From Rhodococcus rhodnii (lineage in GTDB: Bacteria > Actinomycetota > Actinomycetes > Mycobacteriales > Pseudonocardiaceae): a stretch of DNA of 64,000 nt. The DNA is taken from positions 124,001 through 188,000 of the forward strand of contig JOAA01000006.1 in the NCBI GenBank assembly GCA_000720375.1. Direction: 5' to 3'. Shown here piece by piece: positions 35,022-44,543 of this stretch (positions are counted from its first letter, which is position 1; each line of letters starts with the position of its first letter). The translations under genes and the position numbers were made by a program. Below the pieces are notes generated by a model, which was given only the letters and a program-made list of their open reading frames with translations, had not been told where the DNA came from and did not search any database.

Positions 35022-35048
35022 ACACTACCACGCATAGCGCAGTAGTGT
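35022..35048. promoter_or_regulatory. Candidate PadR operator
   Basis: Inverted repeat ACACTAC-N13-GTAGTGT, 26 bp upstream of the padR start and 43 bp upstream of the P450 start. Its placement between divergent genes suggests it could regulate both. Confidence 0.5.
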
Positions 35049-35090
35049 GCACAGCGCACCCTCTCGACCCGCGCTGGTAGCTTTGACCAG

Positions 35091-36242
35091 GTGTTTCCAG
35101 GCGGCGCCGGGGTGACGATCACCGAGCTGACGACTGATCCCCATCCAGTGCTGGCCAGGTTACGTGCGAGCGAGCCCGTGTCATGGCTACCGGTGCTGAA
35201 CGGCTGGCTCGTGACGCGCCACGACCTGGCGCTGCAGGTGATGCGCGACTCCACGACGTTCACCGTCGACGATCCCCGGTTCTCCACCGCACGGGTTGTC
35301 GGCCCGTCGATGCTGTCGCTGGACGCCGACGAGCACGGGCGGCATCGGGCGCCGTTCTCACGGGAGTTCCGGCCGCGGGAGATCGAGGAGCGGTTCGGCG
35401 CGTTCGTGCGGGCGGAGTGCGACCGGCTCGTCAGCCGGTTCCTGCCTGCCGGTCAGGCCGAGCTGCGACGCGACCTGGCCGGGCCATTGGCGGTCGCGGT
35501 GATGGCCCATGCGTTGGGCTTGGCCGACACGGACGCCGCCAGGGTGCTGGCGTGGTACGACGCCATTGTGTCCACAGTGGCCGATATCTCGGCCGGCCTG
35601 CCGCCCGATCCCGCTGGCACGCAAGCGTTCGGCGAGCTGCGTACGCACATCGAAGGCTCGGTGGCCGCAGGGGATCCGTCTCTGCTGACCGATGCGGCCA
35701 AAGCGCTGGCGCTGCCGGAAGTCGTGTCGAACGCCGCGGTGCTGATGTTCGGCGGAATCGAGACGACCGAAGGCATGATCGCGAACGCCGTGCTGCATCT
35801 GCTGAGCGATCCCGCACAGCTGACCATGGTCCACAGTGATCGGTCACTGGTCGCGAGCGCGATCGAGGAGTCACTGCGGCTGGAGCCTGCCGCGGCCGTC
35901 GTCGACCGGTATGCGACGCGTGACGTCGAACTGGTCGGAGCACAGATCCGGCGCGGCGATCTGGTGACCGTCTCGCTCACCGCGGCGAACCGGGATCCCG
36001 CGGTGTTCGCCGACCCGGACACGTTCGACGTGCGGCGACCGAATCTGCGTAAGCAACTCGCCTTCGCGCACGGGCCACACTTCTGCCTCGGCGTCGATCT
36101 AGCCAGGCTGGAGACACGGATCGCCGTCGAAACCGTGCTCGACCGACTGCCAGGACTGCGACTGGCCGCCCCGGCGGCACCGACCGGCCTGGTGTTCCGC
36201 AAGCCCGAGAGTGTCCACGTCCACTGGACGAAAACTGCCTGA
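35091..36242 (+). CDS. Cytochrome P450
   Basis: 383 residues, GTG 35091 (weak ribosome site). Landmarks in order: HRAPFSREF (C-helix), MFGGIETTEGMI (I-helix, with G-G-I-E-T replacing the usual AGxET), EESLR (ExxR) and FAHGPHFCLGVDLAR (heme-binding Cys near residue 332). It is a little short, consistent with bacterial class I P450s. No ferredoxin gene is adjacent. Substrate unknown. Confidence 0.92.
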   Translation: MFPGGAGVTITELTTDPHPVLARLRASEPVSWLPVLNGWLVTRHDLALQVMRDSTTFTVDDPRFSTARVVGPSMLSLDADEHGRHRAPFSREFRPREIEERFGAFVRAECDRLVSRFLPAGQAELRRDLAGPLAVAVMAHALGLADTDAARVLAWYDAIVSTVADISAGLPPDPAGTQAFGELRTHIEGSVAAGDPSLLTDAAKALALPEVVSNAAVLMFGGIETTEGMIANAVLHLLSDPAQLTMVHSDRSLVASAIEESLRLEPAAAVVDRYATRDVELVGAQIRRGDLVTVSLTAANRDPAVFADPDTFDVRRPNLRKQLAFAHGPHFCLGVDLARLETRIAVETVLDRLPGLRLAAPAAPTGLVFRKPESVHVHWTKTA

Positions 36243-36244
36243 CA

Positions 36245-37201
36245 TCAGCCGGCCGCCGTCGCCGCGCGTTTCAGGGTTCGGATCACCGGAGCGGTTTCCA
36301 GGTGATCGATCGCCTCGATCGTGGCGACTCGTTCGGTCAGATAGGTGTAGAGCGCGTCGACGTCACGGCAGACAACCTTCGCCAGCAGGTTGGTCGGCCC
36401 GGTTGTGATCGCCGCGAGGGCGACCTCCGGGTGCCGCGCCAGGGCTTGAGCGACGGTGACCAGCCGCGCGGGCCGCACCGACAACCACAGGATCGCCTGT
36501 GCGTGGAAGCCGAGCACGGCCGAGTCCAAGTCGATGTCCAGGTAGAGGATTCCATTGCCGCGCAACTGGTTGACCCGTCGGCGTACGGTCGGTTCGGACA
36601 ACCCGGTCGCCGCGGCGAGCTCGGCGAACGTCACGCGCCCGTCCCGATGCATCGCTGCCAGCAGACGTTCGTCACCGGCTATGTCCACTTCGGACTGACT
36701 TGGTTCGAGGACAGGTGTCAGCCGGGCGATCTGATCGTCGGTGAGCACGCTCGCACGGCCGTACCAGCCGACCGGCCCGCCGACGAAGGAACGCAGCAAG
36801 CAGTGCGCGGACACCGACTCGACTCGAGGTGTTTTCGGAAGTTGTTGCAGCAGCAGGGCTTCCGGCGCATTGTGGCTCGGTGCCCGAGTGACACAGGAGA
36901 TCTCGGTGCCACCTGACGTGAGCTGCACCCAGGAGGTGTCCGTCCGCCGCGCCAGCGCCCGAGCCACCGGAAGCGCCGCGTCCGGGGTGCAACGGAGCCG
37001 CACGAACCACTCCACCTGGCCGAGACGACGGGCGTCGGTCATGCCGACCACTCGCAGCACACCGCCCGAGCGCAACTTGCGGTATCGCCTCGCCACGGTC
37101 TGCTGTGACGTGCCAAGCACGGTCGCGACCTGGTTGAACGGGGCACGACCGTCGACGTGCAGGGCGTGAATCACCGCGCGGTCGACCTCGTCGAGTGTCA
37201 T
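36245..37201 (-). CDS. Lrp/AsnC-family regulator with two tandem modules
   Basis: 318 residues, about twice the usual 150. Each half has its own AsnC helix-turn-helix: FNQVATVLGTSQQTVARRYRKLRSGGVLRVVG, and FAELAAATGLSEPTVRRRVNQLRGNGILYLDIDLD. Each is followed by an effector-type domain. Divergent from the MFS gene at 37294, with an imperfect dyad between them, so it probably controls that exporter. Confidence 0.88.
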   Translation of the reverse strand: MTLDEVDRAVIHALHVDGRAPFNQVATVLGTSQQTVARRYRKLRSGGVLRVVGMTDARRLGQVEWFVRLRCTPDAALPVARALARRTDTSWVQLTSGGTEISCVTRAPSHNAPEALLLQQLPKTPRVESVSAHCLLRSFVGGPVGWYGRASVLTDDQIARLTPVLEPSQSEVDIAGDERLLAAMHRDGRVTFAELAAATGLSEPTVRRRVNQLRGNGILYLDIDLDSAVLGFHAQAILWLSVRPARLVTVAQALARHPEVALAAITTGPTNLLAKVVCRDVDALYTYLTERVATIEAIDHLETAPVIRTLKRAATAAG

Positions 37202-37222
37202 ATTGCCGATGCTAGACCCACC

Positions 37223-37242
37223 TCGATGGAACTATCCGTCGA
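37223..37242. promoter_or_regulatory. Candidate operator between Lrp and MFS genes
   Basis: TCGATGGA-N4-TCCGTCGA, 8-bp arms with one mismatch, in the 92-bp divergent gap. Confidence 0.45.
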
Positions 37243-37293
37243 TGTGCCGGTATTTCGAGGTCAGGAGAGTCTTAAGAATCTAGCTTCGCGTAC

Positions 37294-38670
37294 ATGACAA
37301 GTCAGCTCTATCGCTGGCGGTGGCTCGCGCTCGCCGCGTTGCTGCTCGCTGAGGCGATGAACCTGTTCGACAGCACTGTGATCCCGGTCGCCAGCCCGGC
37401 GATCCGCACGGATCTCGCCGTGAGCGACACCGCGCTGCAGTGGCTGACCGCCGGTTACACGCTTCCTTTCGCCCTGCTGCTGATCACTGGTGGCCGACTC
37501 GGCGACATTCTCGGCCGGCGGCGCGTGTTCGTCGCAGGAGTGCTCACTTTCGTGTTGTGTTCCGCGTTGTGCGCGTGCGCACCGAACGTGGCGGTGCTGC
37601 TTGCGGGCCGGGCCTTGCAGGGCGCCAGTGCCGCGTTGATCATCCCGCAGACGTTCGGTTTGATCCGCGCGATGTTCACCGGAACCGAGGTGGCCAAGGC
37701 ACTGGGCACGATTGGCCCGGTGATGGCGCTGTCGGCACTGTGCGGCCCGGTGGCCGGCGGAATGCTGGTCGACGCGAACCTTCTCGGCCTTGGCTGGCGC
37801 CCGGTGTTCCTGCTCAACGTTCCGCTCGGCCTTGCCGTACTGGCGGTGTCGCCGTTGATCCTCCAGGACCGCTCCCCCGCCCGGCCTCGGCTGGACGTGG
37901 GCGGGACTCTGCTGGCGTCGCTCGGGATCGGGCTGCTGGTGTTCCCGTTGGTGGAAGGCAACGACACCGGCTGGCCCACGTGGACGTGGCTCAGTATGAC
38001 GCTCGGCCTTGGCACACTGGTCGTGTTCGCCAGGCACCAGCGACGCCGGATCCACCCTCTCGTCGAACCAAGCCTGTTCCGCGGCAAGGTGTTCCCCGCA
38101 TCCCTGATCAGTTCGCTGCTGTTCTTCACTGTCATGAACGGACTGTTGTTCGTGCTCGTGCTGTTCCTTCAGTTGGCGCAACACAAAACCCCGTCCGCCG
38201 CCGCGCTCGCTTTGCTGCCGTGGTCGGCCGGGCTCGCCATCGGCTCGTGGACCGCGGGTGCGGTGCTCGTGCCGCGGTTCGGGCCGAAGGTGATGCGTGC
38301 CGGTCTGGGGCTCGTGCTCGTGGGCCTGGTGGGGATCGCCGTGTCGCTCACGGCGATCCCGTTGTTCGTCACCGGGATCGGTCTGGGTGTGTTCACTGTG
38401 CCGTTCTTCGGCAACGCGCTGTCCGGTGTCGCGCCGCATGAAACCGGCTCGGCGTCCGGATTGCTCAACGCGGTCCAGCAACTCGGCGCGACCATCGGAG
38501 TCGCCTTGCTGGGCACGGTGTTCTTCCGGTTCGGCATGCTCGAAGCCGTGATCATCGCGATCGTCCTGATCGTCGCCGTCCTGGCCCTCACCATCGCGAT
38601 GATCCCTACCCGGTGGCCGCTGCGGCGATCGCCGGACCGAAAGCCGCACCCAGCAAATAGCAAAGGGTGA
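37294..38670 (+). CDS. MFS drug exporter (EmrB/QacA-like)
   Basis: 458 residues, ATG 37294. Many hydrophobic helices with family motifs: FDSTVIPVASPAIRTDLAVSDTALQWLTAGYTL (motif D-type), GGRLGDILGRRRVFVAG (motif A) and GRALQGASAALIIPQTFGLIRAMF. Helix spacing suggests about 14 segments. The C-terminus is a basic tail (RRSPDRKPHPANSKG). Its end overlaps the convergent MFS gene by 65 bp. Confidence 0.9.
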   Translation: MTSQLYRWRWLALAALLLAEAMNLFDSTVIPVASPAIRTDLAVSDTALQWLTAGYTLPFALLLITGGRLGDILGRRRVFVAGVLTFVLCSALCACAPNVAVLLAGRALQGASAALIIPQTFGLIRAMFTGTEVAKALGTIGPVMALSALCGPVAGGMLVDANLLGLGWRPVFLLNVPLGLAVLAVSPLILQDRSPARPRLDVGGTLLASLGIGLLVFPLVEGNDTGWPTWTWLSMTLGLGTLVVFARHQRRRIHPLVEPSLFRGKVFPASLISSLLFFTVMNGLLFVLVLFLQLAQHKTPSAAALALLPWSAGLAIGSWTAGAVLVPRFGPKVMRAGLGLVLVGLVGIAVSLTAIPLFVTGIGLGVFTVPFFGNALSGVAPHETGSASGLLNAVQQLGATIGVALLGTVFFRFGMLEAVIIAIVLIVAVLALTIAMIPTRWPLRRSPDRKPHPANSKG

Positions 38671-39781
38671 TCAGACCCACCGCGGTCGCACGGTACTGGC
38701 TGGGCAACGCACCCGTGGCACGCACGACGAGAAAGCCCTGTCCGGTGGACGCCGCGAGCGACGCCAGCAACATCGCCACGATCAGCAAGGGCACCGGCAA
38801 CCCAAACACCACGATGACCACGGCCACCGCTGACGCGGTCGCCAAGCCACCCAACGCTAGCCGGGCCGCGACCGTGCCCGCCGCCGTAACCAGGTACCAC
38901 GAGGCCATTCCGCCGATCAGATAAGGAAAGACCATCAAGATCCCGACTTCGCCGGTCGTCCACGCCAACCGGTCGGCCAACATTCGCGGGGCGGCGTACA
39001 GAATTCCGAAGTTGACCACGGCCAACGCCAGCCCGAGCAACGCGGCCGTACGGAACTCCGGTGTCCGCACAAGAATCGCGGGGAGGAACCCGTCCGGCTT
39101 GCGCCGCACATGCATCGCCACCAGGACAGCCGCAACCGCCGCTGCCGTGGCCGCGATGAGCGGCTGATGCGGCACGACCGTCAAAGCGGTCACCAGCGTG
39201 GTCAGCAGGATCGCGCCCGTCGCGTCAAACCGGCTTTCGACTGGCGGAGCGGGCAGCGCCCGTCCGATGATCGCTGGGATCGCGAGCAGGCTGATCGCGG
39301 GCAACGCGAGAACCGCTTGCCAGAACAGCAGATCGGCGACAACGGACCCAATCAGCGGCGAGATGGCACCGACCGACGCCATCGACGCGGTGACAACGCC
39401 CAACGCCGCGGGCGAACCCGCCAAATGCATGGCGATGACGGTCTGCCCAGCCATGCCCAGCGCCTGCAAGGCACTGCCCACCACCAGCACCGCCAAGACC
39501 GGAACCGTCACCATGAGAACCGTGCCCAGCGCAACGAGCGCCGCGCACCCCAACAGGGCGAATCGAGTCCCCTTGTGGCTGAGCAATCCGGCGAGTAACG
39601 GCGTTCCCACCGCTACTCCCCACCCGAACGCGACCACAATGACGGTCGCAGACGCGACCGAGACGTTCAGAGCTCCGGCAGCCTCCGGCAGGATCAACGC
39701 GAGCCCGGCGATCCCGAACGACAGGGGCGCCGCCAGCAACGCCAGCCACGGCGCGGCCACTCTCAGCGCGGTGGTCGTCAT
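38606..39781 (-). CDS. MFS transporter (about 12 helices)
   Basis: 391 residues, ATG 39781 overlapping the stop of the FMN-reductase gene (ATGA), so the two are translationally coupled. MFS motif-like regions: GWGVAVGTPLLAGLLSHKGTRFALLG and GSALQALGMAGQTVIAMHLAG. Most similar in style to DHA1-type drug/sugar exporters. Coupling with a flavin reductase suggests export of a redox-active or toxic compound (inference). Confidence 0.88.
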   Translation of the reverse strand: MTTTALRVAAPWLALLAAPLSFGIAGLALILPEAAGALNVSVASATVIVVAFGWGVAVGTPLLAGLLSHKGTRFALLGCAALVALGTVLMVTVPVLAVLVVGSALQALGMAGQTVIAMHLAGSPAALGVVTASMASVGAISPLIGSVVADLLFWQAVLALPAISLLAIPAIIGRALPAPPVESRFDATGAILLTTLVTALTVVPHQPLIAATAAAVAAVLVAMHVRRKPDGFLPAILVRTPEFRTAALLGLALAVVNFGILYAAPRMLADRLAWTTGEVGILMVFPYLIGGMASWYLVTAAGTVAARLALGGLATASAVAVVIVVFGLPVPLLIVAMLLASLAASTGQGFLVVRATGALPSQYRATAVGLITLCYLLGAAFGPAIAAAATG

Positions 39782-40329
39782 GCCAGCACCACCTTGCGCT
39801 CGTTGCGCTCGTTGACCAGGGCGCCCAGGTCGTCCAGCACCAACGCGAGCGTCGCCTGCGCGGTCTTGTCGCGCAGCCGACCGTCGCCGTCGAAGGCAGA
39901 GTCGGCGCGGGGAATGCACAGGTGCCTCTCGACAACCTGGGCGCCGCAGACCTTCAGGACCTTGCGCAGGTCGTTCTGGGCCCAGTCGGCTCCGTAGTCA
40001 CTGGGGCTGACACCCACGACGGCCACCGGCTTGTCGACCAGGACACCCTCCAGATAGGGCCGGGACATCCAGTCCAGCGCGTTCTTCAGCTGGCCAGGAA
40101 TCGTCGTGTTGTACTCCGGCGTCGCGATCAGCAGGGCATCGGCCGCCGCAACCTCGGCGCGCATGGCGTGCACGGCTTGGGCGGGGGTTTCTTCGTGGTC
40201 TTCGTTGAACGGGGGCACCGTCGCCAGGCCGTTCCACAGCTGCAGCTTCGTCAGTCCGGCGGCGGTGTGCAGGAGCTGGGTGCTGTAGGAGTCGGCCCGC
40301 AGGCTGCCGGAGATTGCCAGGATGTTCAT
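39778..40329 (-). CDS. NADPH-dependent FMN reductase
   Basis: 183 residues, ATG 40329 with GGAAGGACAGAG upstream. Flavodoxin-like: ILAISGSLRADSYS (phosphate loop), ATPEYNTTIPGQLKNALDW (signature of NADPH:FMN/quinone reductases) and KPVAVVGVSP. It lies first in an operon with the MFS transporter. Confidence 0.92.
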   Translation of the reverse strand: MNILAISGSLRADSYSTQLLHTAAGLTKLQLWNGLATVPPFNEDHEETPAQAVHAMRAEVAAADALLIATPEYNTTIPGQLKNALDWMSRPYLEGVLVDKPVAVVGVSPSDYGADWAQNDLRKVLKVCGAQVVERHLCIPRADSAFDGDGRLRDKTAQATLALVLDDLGALVNERNERKVVLA

Positions 40330-40374
40330 GGTCTCTGTCCTTCCAACTCGGTGATGGGTTCACCGTGCTGGTGG

Positions 40375-40406
40375 GCACTTACGGTGTTCTTCTCGTGCAC
40401 TTACGG
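40375..40406 (+). promoter_or_regulatory. SARP-type direct repeats upstream of the AfsR gene
   Basis: GCACTTACGG occurs twice (40375-40384 and 40397-40406), starts 22 bp apart, i.e. on one face of the helix, as SARP/AfsR boxes are. GCCGATATG is also repeated further on (40461-40469, 40489-40497). They lie in the 176-bp divergent gap before the regulator at 40506. Confidence 0.4.
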
Positions 40407-40505
40407 CTTCGCCGGTTCGGCCGGTAACCGCAGGGTTGCGGCCGGGTAGTCCCGTGCTGCGCCGATATGACCGCGGCGCCCCGCGTTGGCCGATATGCTC
40501 GGTGA

Positions 40506-43500
40506 ATGCGGTTCGGCGTGCTTGGTCCGCTTGCCGTGTGGACGAACGACGGGACACCGGTCACGATCCCGGGCGCCAAGGTCCGCGCCTTGCTGGCCGT
40601 CCTGCTCGTGCACCGCGGCGAACCGGTCAGCGCGGACCGGCTGATCGACGACCTCTGGGGTGACACTCCCCCGCGCAACGCCCAGGCTGCGCTGCAGGTG
40701 AAGGTCTCGCAGCTGCGCAAGGCGCTGGACGACGCGCAGCGGGACATCATCGTGTCCGGCCCGTCGGGCTACATGGTGCGCGCCGAGCCGGACGCGGTCG
40801 ACGCCGACAGGTTCGCCAGCCTCGTGCGCGCCGGAAGACCCGCCGAGGCGCTGGAGCTCTGGCGTGGCCCGGCGTTCGCGGACTTCGCCGACGAGACTTT
40901 CGCGGCACCGGCGATCGCGCAGCTCACCGAGCTGCGGCTGTCCGCTCTGGAGGACCACGCCGAAGCCCGGCTGGACGCCGGTCGGCACAGCGACCTGGTC
41001 GGCGAACTGACCCGCCTGGTCGAGCAGAACCCGTTGCGGGAGAGACTTTCCGCCGCTCTGATGCGCGCCTTGTACCGTGCTGGAAGGCAAGCCGAAGCGC
41101 TCGAGTGCTACCGAACGCTCAGCACAAGGCTTTCCGACGAGCTCGGCGTCGATCCCAGCCCCGAACTCGCCGCGCTGTACGAATCAATCCTCCGCCAGGA
41201 CCCCGCCTTGGGCGCCCCGGCCCCCTCGCCGCCCGCATCGAACCTCACGGCCCCGGTCGTCGACCTCGTCGGCCGCACGGAGGCGCTCGGAGAGATCAGC
41301 CGGTTGCTTGACCAGTCCCGGCTCGTGACGCTCATCGGGCCCGGCGGCGTGGGCAAAACTCAGCTGGCGCTGGAATCGGCGCGTCGCCGTGACGGCGTGT
41401 GGTTGGTTGAGCTCGCTGGGCTCGATCGGGCTGGTGCGACGCCCGAGTCGTTGGCGGACATGGTCAGCTCCGCGCTCGGCATCCGGGACGACGCCACGTC
41501 CTCCGGCGGGTCGGCCGAACGGTTGACGGAAGCCTTGCGGCGCAAGCGGGTCCTGCTAGTGCTGGACAACTGCGAGCACTTGATCGGCCCGGTGGCCGAG
41601 CTCACCGAGTTGCTGCTGAGGTCCGTCCCGGACCTGAAAGTCCTTGCCACCAGCCGTGAACCCCTGGCCACCGCGGGCGAACAGCTCTTCCCGGTCTCCC
41701 CGTTGGCGTTGCCGGAGAGCCCTGAGGAAGTCAGCGAATCGCCGGCAGTGCAGTTGTTCGTGGCGCGCACCGCGGCCGTGACACCGGGATTCACCGTCAC
41801 GCGCGACAATGCCCGCGCCATCGCTGCGATCTGCCGCAGGCTCGATGGGCTTCCGCTCGCTCTCGAATTGGCCGCGACCAGGGTGCGTGTGCTGGGCGTG
41901 CACGATCTCGCGCTTCGGCTGGAGGACCGGTTTCGGGTGCTGACCAGCGGCCACCGGACCGCGCCCGCCCGTCAGCAGACCCTGCGCGCGATGATGGACT
42001 GGAGCTGGGACCTGTTGTCCAGCGCCGAACGTGCCGTGCTTCGGCGGTTGGCCGTGCACGCCGACGGCAGCACCCTCGCGTCAGCCGAAGCCATTTGCGC
42101 GGGCGGTGACGTCGAGGCGTACGACGTCCTCGATCTGCTCGCGCGACTCGTGGACCGTTCGCTCGTCGTCACGAACGAGACGCCTCAAGGCGTGCGCTAC
42201 CGGATGCTGGAGACGGTCGTGGACTACAGCCGTCAGCGGCTCATAGAAGCGGGCGAGGAGAACACTGTCCGGAGGACACACGCCGAGTACTACGTGGAGT
42301 TCGCCGAACAGGCGGACAACCACCTGCGTGGGCCCGATCAACGGCTGTGGCTGCAACGGCTGGACGCGGAAGGGGGCAATCTCCGTGCCGCTTTGGCCAC
42401 GGCGGTCCGGGACAACGCGGCCGAGCTCGCGTTGCGGCTAGTCAACGCGTTGTCGTGGTACGGAATCCTGCGCGGCAAATACCAAGAGGCGCACCGGTCT
42501 CTGACCACCGCGCTGTCTCTCGAAGCCGACGCGCCGGCGGACGTTCGGGCCGACGCCCAGGCGTGGCAGATCGCGTTCGCGTTCCTGAAAGGCAGTGACA
42601 GCACGCCGTTGGAGCACGGGCTTGCAGTGCTTGAGCAGTACCAGGATCCGGCGGCGCGGGCGCGCGCGAGCTGGTTGTTCGGCTACGTCGGCCGCAGCGG
42701 TACGCCGGATGCCGCGGCCGAGATGATCTCCGAGGCCTTGCCTGTGTTCCGGTCGCTCGGCGACCAGTGGAGCCTGGCGACCGGGCTGAGCACGCTGGCC
42801 GAACTGGCGTTGATGCGCGGGGACTTGGCCACGGCCAAGCACAACGCCGCCACCGCCGCGGAGATCTTCACCGAGACGGGCGACCGGTGGGGCCAGATCC
42901 AGGTCGCGGAGATCCTGGGCCGGCTTGCCGAGATCGCGGGCGACCACCAGACGTCCGGCCAGTTGCAGCACGACGCCCTGCAGATGGCGCAAGAGCTGGA
43001 GATCTGGCCGCTCGTCGCACAACAACTGGCCCGGATGGGCCGCCACGCCCTGCTTGCCGGCGAGCACGCGCAAGCCCAGGAGTTCCTGGAACGCTCGATG
43101 CGCGTGGCCATGGACCATTCGTCCGAGGCAGGTGTGAACCTGGCTCGTGGTGGCCTGGCGATGCTGGCGCGCCGACAGGGCCGGTTCGAGGCCGCCGAGG
43201 AGCTGCTCCGGCCGTTGCTGCGCTGGGAACGTCAGATCAACTACGACCACGGGATGGCGTTCGGCCTGACCGAACTGGGTTTCAACGCCGCACAACGCGG
43301 TGACGTCGCCGCGGCGCTGTCGCTGCACCGCGAAGGACTGGCCACGGCGTGGGCGACCGGGGACCCGCGCGCGGTCGCCCACGCTTTGGAAGGCCTTGCA
43401 GATGCTCGCGTCCTGACCGGCGAACACGCCCTGGCGGCGCAATTGCTCGGCGCGGCCACCGCGGCACGTGAATCCGTCGGTTCCCCGCTGCCTGCCGCAG

Positions 43501-43640
43501 AACGCGGCGACGTCGATCGGATCACCGCGTCGTTGCGGGCGTCTCTTGGCGACGATGGCCTGGCCGCGGAACTGATGCGGGGCAGGGATCTGGATGTCCA
43601 GGACCTCGTTCGCCGGATGTCCGAACAATCAGTCCACTAA
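40506..43640 (+). CDS. AfsR-type regulator with BTAD, NB-ARC and TPR domains
   Basis: 1044 residues, ATG 40506 (MRFGVLGPLAVWTNDG, the usual AfsR start). Winged helix about 1-95. The BTAD lies at about 100-245 (SALMRALYRAGRQAEALECYRTLSTRLSDELGVDPSPELAALYESIL). The NTPase has LIGPGGVGKTQLALES (Walker A), LLVLDNCEHLI (Walker B) and LATSREPLATAGE. A long TPR region follows, with AQAQEFLERSMRVAM-type helices. It is very close in layout to the regulator at 27326 (parallel paralogue). It is divergent from the FMN reductase gene. Confidence 0.9.
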   Translation: MRFGVLGPLAVWTNDGTPVTIPGAKVRALLAVLLVHRGEPVSADRLIDDLWGDTPPRNAQAALQVKVSQLRKALDDAQRDIIVSGPSGYMVRAEPDAVDADRFASLVRAGRPAEALELWRGPAFADFADETFAAPAIAQLTELRLSALEDHAEARLDAGRHSDLVGELTRLVEQNPLRERLSAALMRALYRAGRQAEALECYRTLSTRLSDELGVDPSPELAALYESILRQDPALGAPAPSPPASNLTAPVVDLVGRTEALGEISRLLDQSRLVTLIGPGGVGKTQLALESARRRDGVWLVELAGLDRAGATPESLADMVSSALGIRDDATSSGGSAERLTEALRRKRVLLVLDNCEHLIGPVAELTELLLRSVPDLKVLATSREPLATAGEQLFPVSPLALPESPEEVSESPAVQLFVARTAAVTPGFTVTRDNARAIAAICRRLDGLPLALELAATRVRVLGVHDLALRLEDRFRVLTSGHRTAPARQQTLRAMMDWSWDLLSSAERAVLRRLAVHADGSTLASAEAICAGGDVEAYDVLDLLARLVDRSLVVTNETPQGVRYRMLETVVDYSRQRLIEAGEENTVRRTHAEYYVEFAEQADNHLRGPDQRLWLQRLDAEGGNLRAALATAVRDNAAELALRLVNALSWYGILRGKYQEAHRSLTTALSLEADAPADVRADAQAWQIAFAFLKGSDSTPLEHGLAVLEQYQDPAARARASWLFGYVGRSGTPDAAAEMISEALPVFRSLGDQWSLATGLSTLAELALMRGDLATAKHNAATAAEIFTETGDRWGQIQVAEILGRLAEIAGDHQTSGQLQHDALQMAQELEIWPLVAQQLARMGRHALLAGEHAQAQEFLERSMRVAMDHSSEAGVNLARGGLAMLARRQGRFEAAEELLRPLLRWERQINYDHGMAFGLTELGFNAAQRGDVAAALSLHREGLATAWATGDPRAVAHALEGLADARVLTGEHALAAQLLGAATAARESVGSPLPAAERGDVDRITASLRASLGDDGLAAELMRGRDLDVQDLVRRMSEQSVH

Positions 43641-43645
43641 CGACA

Positions 43646-43679
43646 GTGTGGTCGCGGCCAAGGTTGGCCGCGACCACAC
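43646..43679. terminator. Bidirectional terminator
   Basis: 15-bp perfect stem (43646-43660 with 43665-43679, arm GTGTGGTCGCGGCCA) and 4-nt loop between convergent stops at 43640 and 43684. Confidence 0.85.
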
Positions 43680-43683
43680 CATC

Positions 43684-44532
43684 TCACACAGCCGCACGGA
43701 TGACGATGTCGTCGAGGCGCGTACGGGCGTAGAGCTTGACCTTGTTATCGAACTCGGTGCTGTCGAACTCGGCAGGATTGTCCTGCGACGGCAAGGAGTT
43801 ACGCACCGCACCCTTCGTACTGTTGGCGTCCACCGAGGTCGCGGTGCCCTCGCTGATGCCGATCTCGATGCCTCCGGAGGCGTTCGTCAGCTCGGCCTGG
43901 CCGCGGATCATCTGGCCGATCCTGATAGGACAGTTGCTCGCCTTGGCCACGACATTGCCCTCGGCGCGGTCGATGTCGAAACTGCCGCTGGAGCCACTGA
44001 GATCGACGTCGGACAACGCGTGGCCGATCCAGACCTTCCCGGTCGTACCCCGGTACCTGGCGACGCCCGCCACCTCGCCGACCCGCATCGAAGCCGTGCC
44101 TCCCTCGATGTCGACGGTTCCGGCGATGTGTCCGATCGCGATCGAACCGGCCGCGAGGTTCCCGTGCAGCGCGGCGACCCGGTCGAGCTCCACCTGACCT
44201 GACGCCACGTTCAGCTCACAGTCGCCGAGCACGCCGTCAGCGTGCACGTGTGTCCACGCCGTGTTCAGCACCAGCTTGGAGCCGACCGGCAGTTCGATCG
44301 TGATGGCGACCGAACCGGCCTTGTCACCTGCCTTGGCCGTCTCGACGGTCAGCGCGCCGGCGGAGAAGTCGACCTTGGTCTTTTCGGCCACTTTCAGGTC
44401 TGTCTTGCTCGCCTTGTTGATCGGCTCGACCCGCACCACCGTGTCCGACCGCTCGCTGGCGGCGATCCGGACGTGCGCGCCACCGGTGGTCAGCGTGGCG
44501 GTGATCGGCTCTGATGTGGCGAAGGTGGTCAT
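43684..44532 (-). CDS. DUF4097-like beta-repeat protein
   Basis: 282 residues, ATG 44532 with GGAG upstream. No signal peptide. A regular series of short beta-strand repeats (GDCELNVASGQVELDRVAALHGNLAAGSIAIGHIAGTVDIEGGTASMRVGEVAGVARYRG and on) makes a beta-helix/DUF4097-type fold, common in actinomycetes and often near regulators. No enzymatic motif. Confidence 0.8.
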   Translation of the reverse strand: MTTFATSEPITATLTTGGAHVRIAASERSDTVVRVEPINKASKTDLKVAEKTKVDFSAGALTVETAKAGDKAGSVAITIELPVGSKLVLNTAWTHVHADGVLGDCELNVASGQVELDRVAALHGNLAAGSIAIGHIAGTVDIEGGTASMRVGEVAGVARYRGTTGKVWIGHALSDVDLSGSSGSFDIDRAEGNVVAKASNCPIRIGQMIRGQAELTNASGGIEIGISEGTATSVDANSTKGAVRNSLPSQDNPAEFDSTEFDNKVKLYARTRLDDIVIRAAV

Positions 44533-44543
44533 TGGAATCTCCG

